From assembly GCA_012295275.1 (NCBI GenBank), contig CM022667.1, positions 1,969,501 through 1,987,000 of the forward strand: a stretch of DNA of 17,500 nt, read 5' to 3'. The notes under the pieces are model-generated. The model ran no database searches, had not been told where the DNA came from, and saw nothing but the letters and a program-made list of their open reading frames with translations. Below are positions 9,025-17,500 of the stretch, in pieces (position 1 is the stretch's first letter; the number at the start of each line of letters is the position of its first letter). A program made the position numbers and the translations under genes. Source of the stretch: Chrysomallon squamiferum. Its lineage: Eukaryota > Mollusca > Gastropoda > Neomphalida > Peltospiridae.

Positions 9025-9199
9025 TGCGACTCCCAGTCCTTCGAAGGTAAGATATTCGTTTTTGTATACGGTGTTGATTTGTTTAGTGTGTCTGTATATA
9101 ATTATATGTAAGCGTTTGTGTGTGTTTATTGAATGGTTTGTGTTTACATCGATTGTGTACATAGACGCAGGTAAGTATTTATTTATTACTTATCAGTGA

Positions 9200-9251
9200 A
9201 TTAATTTATTTATTTATTTATGTATTTATTATTATTATTATTATCATTATT

Positions 9252-9304
<53 letters not shown>

Positions 9305-9318
9305 TATCATTATTATTT
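9200..9318. repeat. (ATTT)n and (ATT)n microsatellite block
   Basis: ATTT repeats (about 9202-9224) are followed by an (ATT)n array with a few CAT and TTT interruptions up to 9316. Confidence 0.95.
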
Positions 9319-9660
9319 TCAATTTTATATATATATATTTAAATATTTAAATGATTGATTTTGTATATATAATTCTCTTCAAAAAGAAGGTGGAGAATCT
9401 GAAATATTAATTTTCATATCAACTGTTAGATCGAACAGACGTTTTGTATATTCACACACCGAAATACATAATTTGCACGTGCATCGTGCAGTTGCACTGT
9501 AAATGTGCATGTGGTGTCATTCCCGATTTCGACAGTTCCCAGGAAGGTCGATTAACTAGAGTGGAACATCATTTCCGTCAATATTTTTCTTTCTGTAGAT
9601 GATACAGATTTTACACTTGTGTTTTTAATCATTTTGATCTTGTTTGAATTTGCGATGCCA
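9319..9660. other. AT-rich DNA upstream of the transposase relic, no gene seen
   Basis: A short AT run (9326-9340) is followed by unique sequence. A palindrome-rich patch with GCACGTGC lies near 9475-9483. The left end of the Tc1-like element may lie in this interval, but no inverted repeat was found by eye. Confidence 0.4.
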
Positions 9661-9664
9661 CATA

Positions 9665-10545
9665 AAAGCTGATGGCGTTCTGCAAACGAGCAGAAGCCAG
9701 CTGAAGTGGCCAACACCTTCAATATTTTCAAGTCAGTGATTATCAGATTATAGAACGGGTATCAACAACAAATCCAAAATGTTGACGACTGACCCCGTTC
9801 AGGTGATACCAGACCAACGTCAGATTACAGGATTGATTCACACGTAACCAGCCTCTATGAAATCACAGCTCAAACGGCAAATTAAACTGTTGTAAAAAAA
9901 ACATAATAAGCCTGCTGGTGTCCGTGTTACTGCTCAGACGGTTACAAAAAAAAAAACGTCGTCATGCAGCCCATCTTCATACTGGATGCCTCTGTCTTGA
10001 CAAACGGTATCATTATCCAGACGCGAATGATGAAAGGTGCAATAAGAACTGGGACATTTGTTGCTAATCTCGCGTCAAGTTTTCAAATTGAGATCTTGTT
10101 GATTTTGGGGCTTCCTTGACAAGCATGGTCAGGTTTATGCAACGACGAAATTAACGCCATGCCAACGTCACAGTGTGATTTCATGACACACGTGGCTATG
10201 GTTTTGGGTTGGCACAGCACTCACAGAAAGACCCTCCAGAAAGGATCACTGGGCAGTATTTCCGGGACAACATACTGACACCTGTATGCTAGGCGTGAGG
10301 ATCAACCTTTTTGTTTTTTTTCGCTTACGGTTCATGAATTATCACTATTCACCTCTGTTGAACGTTGTGGCTAGGAAAGAGCCCAACACTGACGTGATGA
10401 AGAGATAGAGAGACGTTTGCGTCAGCGTCATTGACCAACGACCACGTTGGCGATGTTGGTCAGGTTAGAAGAAAAGATTCAGTTTGCCTCGTCGACTGGA
10501 TGAATGAAAGTCTTACACATCGTAGTGATATCACTCAGAGCGGAT
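9665..10545 (+). pseudogene. Decayed Tc1/mariner-type transposase
   Basis: The + strand carries, in order but in shifting frames, pieces of a Tc1-like transposase. The helix-turn-helix part is first (EVANTFNIF near 9703, then a YQQ motif near 9760). A PRSG linker follows (9793-9804), with an immediately preceding TGA where a CGA arginine codon would fit. TAQTV comes near 9930-9945, and GQYFRDNILTP at 10251-10283 matches the conserved region after the second catalytic aspartate. Multiple stops and frameshifts make it non-functional. The segment to about 10545 may be the C-terminal domain and is less certain. Terminal inverted repeats were not identified, so element boundaries are open. In a living element the product would cut and paste at TA sites. 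Confidence 0.7.
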
Positions 10546-10850
10546 CATTTTATAAAAAAAATGTTTAAAGCTGTAGAAAACATCTGTTTTCAAATTTCAC
10601 TTCTGACCCCAATTGTCTTCATTGTATATTGAACTGTCGATCGTCATTTTCACCTTATTAATTCACTGGTATCATAATTATAACCATTCCTCACAGCTAA
10701 TATAGTTTACAAATACAGACAGTTGTACACTTTTATTAGATATTCCCTATATTTTTTTTTTTTTTTAAGTGTATACGTCAAAATAATTATATATTATTTT
10801 TACAAAATATATATATTATTAATTTATTTGTCTGTTATTTCTTATAAAAT
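10546..10850. other. AT-rich spacer, no gene seen
   Basis: Ordinary AT-rich DNA with a T14 run near 10753-10767. A large open frame that begins here is repeat translation (tyrosine/valine/cysteine from TATG units). Confidence 0.6.
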
Positions 10851-10852
10851 AA

Positions 10853-11208
10853 TAATGTATGGATGTATGAGTTTATATCTATGTATGTTTGTATGTATTT
10901 ATGAATATATATATGTATGTATGTATGTATACGTGTATGTTTTGTGTGTATATATATATATATATGTATGTATGTATATATGTATGTATGCATGTTTGTA
11001 TGTATGTGTCACTGTATGTTTGTTTGCATTAACGTATGTATATATGTATGTGTGTGTGTGTGTATGTGTCGTATCATAACACATATAATGTATAGGCTGG
11101 GTGGGTATTTGTGCATATATGTATGTATGTGTGTATGTTTGTATGTATGTATGTATGTATGTATGCATGTGTGTATGTATGTATGTATGTATGTATGTAC
11201 GTATGTAC
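10853..11208. repeat. (TATG)n-rich tetranucleotide cluster
   Basis: Imperfect TATG/TGTA repeats fill 10853-11080 (with AT and GT runs). After a 35-bp unique break they resume as a purer array at 11118-11208. Long open frames on both strands are products of the 4-bp period and have no coding support. Confidence 0.95.
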
Positions 11209-11610
11209 ACATAACACGGTTCCCAAGCAACCCTGACTCCATAAACACATCGAAAAACAAAAACGAAATTCTCAGTAGCAGTTTTCACATGGGTAATAAC
11301 GCAGTACACTCTGTACATTAACAACGAACTGTTCATAGTCATTTAACAGTGTGCAGTGTCCACTCTAAGAATTAACCAATATATAACACAACGCATCTGT
11401 GTTTTAGCAAGGGTATCTAACCATCAATCAAGTTCTTGTACTTAAAGAAAATCAATATCCTGCTAATGAACCTGCACCCTGGGTGTGATCAGAATGAAAG
11501 AATAACTATTACAAATTGATGCGTGTATTATTATAGTGATTACAAATGTGCCGTGATATGATCATAAGCTACAGATGAACAAAGGTATAATTATAATCTA
11601 TATCATAATC
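11209..11610. other. Unique AT-rich DNA grading into the 29-bp minisatellite, no gene seen
   Basis: No exon or RNA gene is visible. From about 11465, words such as AATGAACCTG and GGGTGTGA appear at irregular spacing, suggesting decayed outer copies of the adjacent minisatellite. Confidence 0.5.
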
Positions 11611-12139
11611 AGGGTGTGACAATGATCTGTAAATGAACCAAGGTGTGACTGTAATTTATGAATGAACACGGATGTGACTATAATATATGAATGAACCTGT
11701 GTGTGACTATAATCTATGAATGAACCTGTGTGTGACTATAATCTATAAATGAACACGGATTTGACTATAATCTATAAATGAACCAGGGTGTGACTATAAT
11801 CTATAAATGAGACAGGATTTGAATATAATCTATAAATGAGCCAGTGTGTGACTATAATCTATAAATAAACCGGGCTGTAACTATAATCTATAAATGAACC
11901 AGGATGTGACTATAATCTATAAATGAATCAGGATGTGACTATAATCTATAAATGAACCAGGATGTGACTATAATCTATACATGAACCAGGATGTGACTAT
12001 AATCTATAAATGAACCAGGATGTGACTATAATCTATAAATGAACCAGGATGTGACTACAATCTATACATGAACCCGAGTTTGACTCTAATCTCTAAATGA
12101 ACCAGGGACTGACTGCAATCTTTAAAAGAATCAAGGTGT
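11611..12139. repeat. 29-bp minisatellite, about 18 copies
   Basis: The unit is close to GATGTGACTATAATCTATAA followed by ATGAACCAG. Successive GATGTGAC words at 11903, 11932 and 11961 show the 29-bp step. Central copies (about 11880-12060) are nearly identical and outer copies are progressively diverged, typical of tandem arrays homogenised in the middle. A 29-bp period is not a multiple of three and each unit brings stops, so it is non-coding. Confidence 0.95.
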
Positions 12140-12580
12140 GTTTATGTAATAACAAAGAGGATGTGGTTTTATTATCTCTGCATGATCCGCGATGCGACTT
12201 CAGTCGTTATGTGTTCACCAGGCTATCAATAAGACAACTATAAAAACCTAGTGAAACTAGGATGTATAAGAAAAAAACTATATTGATCATAATAAAAATA
12301 ATGTAACACGACTCTTTACGGATTTTATTTTATTTTTTTTTTTTAATTATAAAAATAAAAAAATAAAAATCAATACAAAAAATATATTATTTAAATTAAT
12401 TGGCTTTCATATATTTGTTGACGAGCACGTGAGTTAATCTTTTCATGACAAATGTAATCACTGGGTAAATTCTTGTTCATTTGTAAGTGTTCATGATATA
12501 CATTTAAAGATACGGTAGCTTCTGAAGTTTTCATTCTGTATAGGTAAACTTCTCTAAACTGTTATAATAGGTATGTATTT
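12140..12580. other. AT-rich spacer, no gene seen
   Basis: Nothing recognisable apart from a T/A-rich patch (12318-12400) and possible diverged remnants of the 29-bp repeat near its left edge. Confidence 0.6.
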
Positions 12581-12581
12581 G

Positions 12582-12832
12582 ATACATACATACGTATGTA
12601 CGTACATACATACATACATACATACATACATACATACATACATACATACATACATACATACATACATACATGTTTTACATACGTACACGTGTTACATACA
12701 TACATACAAACATACATACACACACACATACATACATACATACACATATACACACATACATACATACAAACATACATACACACACACATACATACATACA
12801 TACATACATACAAACATACACACACACACACA
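12582..12832. repeat. (CATA)n-rich tetranucleotide cluster with a 60-bp internal duplication
   Basis: A pure CATA array runs over 12604-12671. After a short break come CATA and CACA units to 12832. Within this second part, the block around 12697-12743 recurs with an exact 60-bp offset at 12757-12803. The orientation is the reverse complement of the TATG cluster at 10.85-11.2 kb. Confidence 0.95.
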
Positions 12833-13094
12833 TGGCTGTGTTTGATTTGTCCTGCGCCAGTGTGTTCTCGAATATTGTCTATGTGCAGAGTCTATTCAGA
12901 GGTACATAAGACAGAGAATATTCAAAATCCTAAACTACATACATACATACATCTAAATATACAGACGTGTATGTGTCAGTTTTTGAATGTATTGGTACTG
13001 TGCGTTTTGGGGTGTCTTCGTTTGGTTCATATTTTCAGATTAAGAAGAATGAGAAAATGATTTTATTTAACGAGAAACTCAGCAGATTTTTAAT

Positions 13095-13345
13095 TTATCT
13101 GTCTATCTATCTGTTTATCTATCTATATATATATATATTTATGAATGTATGCATGCATGAATGTATGATGTATGTACTTATGTATATATGTTTGTGTGGT
13201 ATGTATGTATATATGTGTGTATGTTTGTATGTTTATATGTATTTACGCATATGTGCGTACAAGTTTTACTAGTATATTGTATTTGTTTATGTCTGTGTAT
13301 TTAGATGTATGTATGTATGTTCGTACTTTCGTATGTAAATACGTA
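13095..13345. repeat. Imperfect TCTA and TATG tetranucleotide repeats
   Basis: TCTA/TCTG units (13095-13125), a short AT run, then interrupted TATG/TGTA units up to about 13345. It is the same family as the clusters to the left but more diverged. Confidence 0.85.
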
Positions 13346-13658
13346 TTTATGTACGTTAATATAAAACTGTTTTCTCTGCCTAATTTATTATCATTGTTAC
13401 CATTTCTTCATACACGGGTCTAATGTTTTCTAAATGTCAGTTCTTCAATCTGCTTTGTCGCAAACATCAATAACTCATTTACACAGGCAGGTTACGTCGA
13501 ATGCATGTGTATTAGTCATTCTAGTAACAGAGATGACATGAGTGCCAATAAAAAATAAAATACCATTAGCAATAGACGGGCGTTGTTGTTGTTCACTATA
13601 TATATATATATTGTAAATACTCCTTATTATATTAAGTAAATGATAAAGTGTAATAAAG
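13346..13658. other. Non-repetitive AT-rich DNA, no gene seen
   Basis: There is a short AT run at 13597-13610. AATAAA hexamers occur at 13652-13657 and, after the duplication, at 13955-13960; either could be a poly(A) signal, but no coding exon precedes them. Confidence 0.45.
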
Positions 13659-13902
13659 TTCTGTTATTTTTCGAAATTCTGCGCTCATCTAGAATCATTT
13701 CTAAGCCTGGTGTGAACGTTAGATCTTTTATTCTATCTGTGATCTACCACATCTGAATCGACAAAGCATTTTGTTTTCTCTGAATATTTTCTGTATAGCG
13801 TTGCGCTCTCCTAGAATTCTTCTGCTCTGGTGTGAACTTCAGTTCTTTATTATGTTTTATGAGCGGCCGAATTTGAACTGACCGATCAGTTCTTTTGTTG
13901 TT
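13659..13902. repeat. Tandem duplication of a 122-bp unit, diverged
   Basis: GCGCTCATCTAGAATC (13681) and GCGCTCTCCTAGAATT (13803) start matching stretches 122 bp apart. Both are followed by CTGGTGTGAAC, then by a TTTATT-containing segment, and then by a GAATCGAC / GAACTGAC word and a CATTTTGTT / CAGTTCTTTT word. The two copies lie back to back. A partial third copy may begin near 13889. Confidence 0.7.
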
Positions 13903-14060
13903 TTTTTTCTCACGTGCATTTTCTTGCGTTCACGACAGGAGAAGGAAGTTGCGTAATAAAGTGTGTTTCATGACGTGAAAAGAAGATGGTTATTGTTTTG
14001 ATTACGAATTATATAATTGTTTTATATAATTACGATTTTTGTGTATATTTTTCTTTGCAG

Positions 14061-14120
14061 TTCTTTCAGACACACTGCAGAACAAGGAGTCTGATGCAGT
14101 TCACACCCAATGTCGATTCG
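14061..14120 (+). CDS. Candidate 60-bp internal exon of an unidentified gene
   Basis: A strong acceptor (TATTTTTCTTTGCAG ending at 14060) and a consensus donor (GTGAGT from 14121) bracket exactly 60 bp. Two of the three frames are open. One reads LSDTLQNKESDAVHTQCRF with both flanking introns in phase 1, and the other reads FFQTHCRTRSLMQFTPNVDS in phase 0. The first has a more typical protein composition. A length divisible by three means the exon could be skipped without a frame change. The channel gene ends 10 kb upstream, so this would belong to a different + strand gene. I do not recognise the family, and no neighbouring exon is visible in the window. Confidence 0.4.
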
Positions 14121-14462
14121 GTGAGTTTCAAACTTTTTTTTTTTTTTTTTTTTACGTTGCCTTTCGGTTGTTACTACGGGTGTTTTGCGTGTTAAAATAA
14201 CTGGTTTGCACCTGTCTGTTTTATATGCGATAACAAACTGCTTTTAATAACTTTTTTTTTATTTCTTAAAAACAGTTGTTTTATATATTTTTGTTTTTTA
14301 TTTGTTGAAAACAATTGTTTTTTTTGTATCTTCGCGTTTTGCGTGTTAAAAAATAGGTGTTTTTTTTAATGATTGTTTTTAATCAGTTTGTTTTATACGT
14401 TTTCTAACATCTGTTATTTTTATGATTTTTTTTTGTTTGACTTGTTATAATAACAGTTTGTA
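14121..14462. repeat. T-rich region with degenerate GTTTGTTTTATA-like repeats
   Basis: After the candidate exon comes a run of 20 T (14134-14153). A weak tandem pattern of AACAGTTTGTTTTATA-like words follows, at irregular spacing of roughly 25-60 bp. The 16-mer GTTTTGCGTGTTAAAA occurs exactly at 14182-14197 and 14336-14351. Confidence 0.5.
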
Positions 14463-14534
14463 TTGCTAGATATAATAAGTATTCTTATAACTTCTGTTTT
14501 ACTTCTTAGATGTTTTACGTCTCGTGTGTTTATC

Positions 14535-15103
<569 letters not shown>

Positions 15104-15330
15104 GCTACATACACTGAGCTACATACACTGAGTAGCAGACAATGAGCTACATACAGTGAGCTGCAGACACTGAGCTGCAGACACTGAGCTGTATACACTG
15201 AGTTGTAGACACTGAGCTGTAGACACTGAGCTGCACACACTGAGCTGCAGACACTGAGCTACATACACTGAGCTGCAGACACTGAGCTGTAGACACTGAG
15301 CTGCAGACACTGAGCTGCAGACACTGAGCT
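15104..15330. repeat. 14-bp minisatellite, about 16 copies
   Basis: The unit is CTGCAGACACTGAG with CTACATACACTGAG and CTGTAGACACTGAG variants. Variation is confined to a few positions (GC/TA at bases 3-4, G/T at base 7) while ACACTGAG is nearly constant. A 71-residue minus-strand frame is open through it because 14 bp repeats in all three phases without a stop; its cysteine/serine/glutamine product repeats every 14 residues. I regard that frame as a by-product. Confidence 0.95.
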
Positions 15331-15746
15331 CCACCAGACGTTCATACTTTAAGCAGCAGGTTCAGTCTTGGATATTCCAATTGTTTTCCACACCCAGTTG
15401 TTTACTCGGAAAAAGTTGCTTAAATATCGGAATATAAACACATACACGCGGATTATCGGACACTGCTACTTATATTATCTTGAATACTCTCTCTCGCGTG
15501 CACACACACATATACACACATATACACACACTTACGGGCACACATATACAAACACATACATAGATATATGCATGTATACATTTCAACAATCACTAGACAT
15601 AGTAAGAATCTAATTTGCAACTAATTAATTACGTCTTAATGAAAGAACGCAAAATCAATGATAAATATTTTACCAAATAGTAAAGATTAATCATCAGTGT
15701 GAACATAATACATTCCTTTATGAATTAATCTCATTTATTTTCTTAA
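15331..15746. other. AT-rich DNA with CA/CATA patches, no gene seen
   Basis: ACACAC and ATACAC repeats at about 15498-15565 lie in otherwise ordinary sequence. Confidence 0.55.
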
Positions 15747-15980
15747 ACTCTTGCGTCAAGTTTTCTAACATCACAATTTTTAACACTATGCCTAAATGTA
15801 CGTGATCCGAAAGTGTCAGTAGAGGACGGATTCGTTTTTGAACCTGTACCTACACTGAACCTCTGGCATTTCTCAGCCTCTGATTGTTTGAAAGCTGTTT
15901 TGCAACAACTGTGTGATACCTTGGTCGACATCGGGTATTTTGTTATATTAAAGATAGAGGAAGGTCAACCGACGCGATAA
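15747..15980. other. Coding-like segment open on both strands, identity unknown
   Basis: On the + strand there are 77 sense codons without an ATG. The middle has unusually protein-like composition (for example VRDPKVSVEDGFVFEPVPTL and CLKAVLQQLCDTLVDIGYF) and it ends at TAA (15978-15980). On the minus strand an ATG-started frame of 62 codons (15931-15743) overlaps it. G+C is higher than in the flanks. It could be a fragment of a transposon gene or an exon with unseen borders. No family is recognised and the strand is undecided. Confidence 0.3.
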
Positions 15981-16289
15981 AGGTGAGGTAAAAAAATCTT
16001 ATTTCGCCCATGTAAATGTAATTTTTTGCTATTTTTATAGGTGTATAGTCCTGGAAGGTATATACGTGCATATATAGGATATTACATATTTGTAAGTTAG
16101 GACATAGTCTTTGCATATAAAGATCGAAAAAGCTGAATTTCACGCCGCGTCCGAAAAATTACAAGCGGGTATTTTTTATGTCTAGTATTGCGCTGTATTG
16201 AATCACTACTCGTCATTATATTTAACCAGCGGTCGAAATGTTGCGGCGTTCGGCCCTACAACCTAAATTGTGATCTGATGCTGATTATA

Positions 16290-16560
16290 CAGCTGCAGCC
16301 AGGTTTGAAATGGAAAGGTCAGATTCAGTGTCCGAACAAGAGAATTGAGAAACGTCATAATCGTGGCGACACCAACAACGCTGTGAACCTGACAACAGAA
16401 CCTGAACAGCACTGTGCTCCGCCCAAATCCGCAAATGAAGATTGCGAGCCTGAAAATGCAGATCTTGAGTCGTTTGTCCCAGAGAGATGAGCGCCGTGCG
16501 CCACAAGGACACAACAGTAGCAACACTAACGTCCTTCAAGCCTCTTTAAAGCTAGTATCA
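16290..16560 (+). pseudogene. Possible decayed FLYWCH-type zinc-finger fragment
   Basis: One frame gives WKGQIQC..., GDTNNAV and TEPEQHCAPP, terminating at 16488-16490. A second frame, from about 16414, continues with ASLKMQILSRL and SQRDERRAPQ. Read with a frameshift near 16420, this order resembles the second half of FLYWCH zinc fingers: a W-x-C region, then basic residues, then an E-H-x-H-x-P-like motif. The tail resembles the K-x-x-A and R-x-x-P tail seen in MULE-associated FLYWCH proteins of invertebrates. Key positions are altered (the second histidine of the H-x-H pair is not intact), so any such domain is broken. This is recognition by eye with low certainty. Confidence 0.28.
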
Positions 16561-16599
16561 ACAAACTGGATGATCGATGCTTCTACAGATCTGTAAATA

Positions 16600-17450
16600 G
16601 CCAGACACCACAACTTCAAAATACGGTCAGAGATGACGATGGACATTCAGTTGACTTTCAAGTTGACACCGTCAGATATGCACGATCACAAATAACGATC
16701 AACTTATATGAGGATCTGGATATATAACGTACACATTGAATGTACTATTTTGAATTGATGTTTATTCCTTCCTTCCTTTTTATTTTTCGAATTCTGTGTT
16801 GCAGCAGTCTCAAACAGGCGAAAGATAATGTATTGAAAATGGAATTTACAAAGGATACGCGGAATCCCCTATATTGAACCGCTTTGTCCTTACACCGAAG
16901 CCCGGTTCAGTTTAAGAACCGATAGGGATCAAAATAAGTCACGGGGACATTAAATTGAACCTTTGTCGATATTTTTTAATTAGTCAGTAAACCTAGGAGC
17001 TTGTAAGTTAAACTCTTTTTTTTACTTTACTTATGACATCTAACATCTATCAACTACGACTATTCTGATCTTCTTTGATTGGATCTGAACTGAGCAGTGA
17101 AGGTCAGAAGTTAGGGGGTTCAGTATACGAACACTTCCCCTAGTATTAAAATCTTAAAATATACACATCTTATAGCAATCTTATACCTTATAATGCAGTT
17201 TCTACTGACATTTTAAAAAATTATTTTACTTACATGTAACTAAATGTTTTCGTTAGCACTAAGAAATCAAGGACGTATAAGATAACAAACTTATTACTGC
17301 AGAGTATAAATTATAATATGGATTAATTAGTTGTCGCTTAATTTTTGGGCCCGTTTTTCCATGTCAGGCGCATGAATTCATTTCGTTACAGAAAAGCTGT
17401 AATATCTTAAAAAGTGTCATTGAATTTTTGTGCCTTGAACTAATGATTAC
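16600..17450. other. AT-rich DNA, no gene seen
   Basis: A small inverted repeat TGAACCG (16875-16881) / CGGTTCA (16903-16909) with a 21-base loop is present. Otherwise I find no coding frame, RNA gene or element signature. Confidence 0.5.
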
Positions 17451-17500
17451 AACAAGGCAACAGCAGCAACAACAACACAACAACAGCAATAATAACAACA
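17451..17500. repeat. CAA/CAG-rich trinucleotide stretch at the window end
   Basis: Imperfect CAA, CAG and AAT triplets run to the last base and probably continue beyond the window. Confidence 0.8.

Noticed and set aside
10723-11342. Four overlapping open frames of 83-147 codons on both strands
   Set aside because: A four-base TATG period yields Tyr/Val/Cys/Met or Thr/Tyr/Ile/His strings in every frame.
11611-12139. Regular repeats as a possible CRISPR array
   Set aside because: The 29-bp units are head-to-tail with no unique spacers, and the setting is a eukaryotic genome.
12562-13060. Open frames of 79-154 codons on both strands at the CATA cluster
   Set aside because: Same cause: 4-bp repeat translation (Tyr-Ile-His-Thr).
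15119-15334. 71-codon cysteine-rich minus-strand frame, superficially like a small secreted cysteine-rich peptide
   Set aside because: It comes from a 14-bp tandem repeat, has no signal peptide, and is more simply a repeat artefact.

Overview
The window looks like nuclear DNA from an invertebrate animal, most likely a mollusc or another lophotrochozoan. It has small exons with GT/AG introns, a recognisable TRPC-type channel gene, very dense microsatellites in AT-rich non-coding DNA, and decayed DNA transposons. There are no bacterial-style operons, RNA genes or CRISPR arrays that I can see. The species cannot be fixed from the sequence alone.

Region 1-5.1 kb (+ strand): the 3' end of a TRPC-family cation channel gene. 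Three exons join in frame (1362-1511, 1883-1949, 3284-3876) and encode about 269 C-terminal residues. These cover a variable cytoplasmic linker, a basic helix matching the calmodulin/IP3-receptor binding (CIRB) site, the ELKQDISSFR coiled-coil segment, and a long acidic tail ending in EERL. The transmembrane exons lie upstream of the window. The 3' UTR runs into about 1.2 kb of old, degenerate GGAGAG/TGTGATGA repeats, with a poly(A) signal at 4187.

Region 5.1-9.5 kb: no recognisable gene. It holds poly(A)/poly(T) tracts, pure (GA)n and (CA)n(TA)n arrays, and a 332-bp MITE-like element (6371-6702) that splits a TCTA/TCTG microsatellite. There are also several unassigned splice-like signals near 8.85-9.17 kb.

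Region 9.65-10.55 kb: a heavily mutated Tc1/mariner-type transposase relic.

Region 10.85-13.35 kb: a (TATG)n cluster, then a 29-bp minisatellite of about 18 copies, then a (CATA)n cluster in the opposite orientation, then more TATG-rich DNA.

Region 13.5-17.5 kb: a 122-bp tandem duplication, one good candidate internal exon (14061-14120) of an unidentified gene, a (GT)n(GA)n array, and a 14-bp minisatellite. These are followed by an island of denser coding-like sequence (15.75-16.6 kb), including a possible decayed FLYWCH-type zinc-finger fragment. The window ends in CAA/CAG-rich repeats.

No clear new biological system is visible. The observations most worth a second look are the TRPC gene end with its paired CRE palindromes and repeat-derived 3' UTR, the inverted tetranucleotide arms around the minisatellite, the nested MITE, and the unassigned exon near 14.1 kb.
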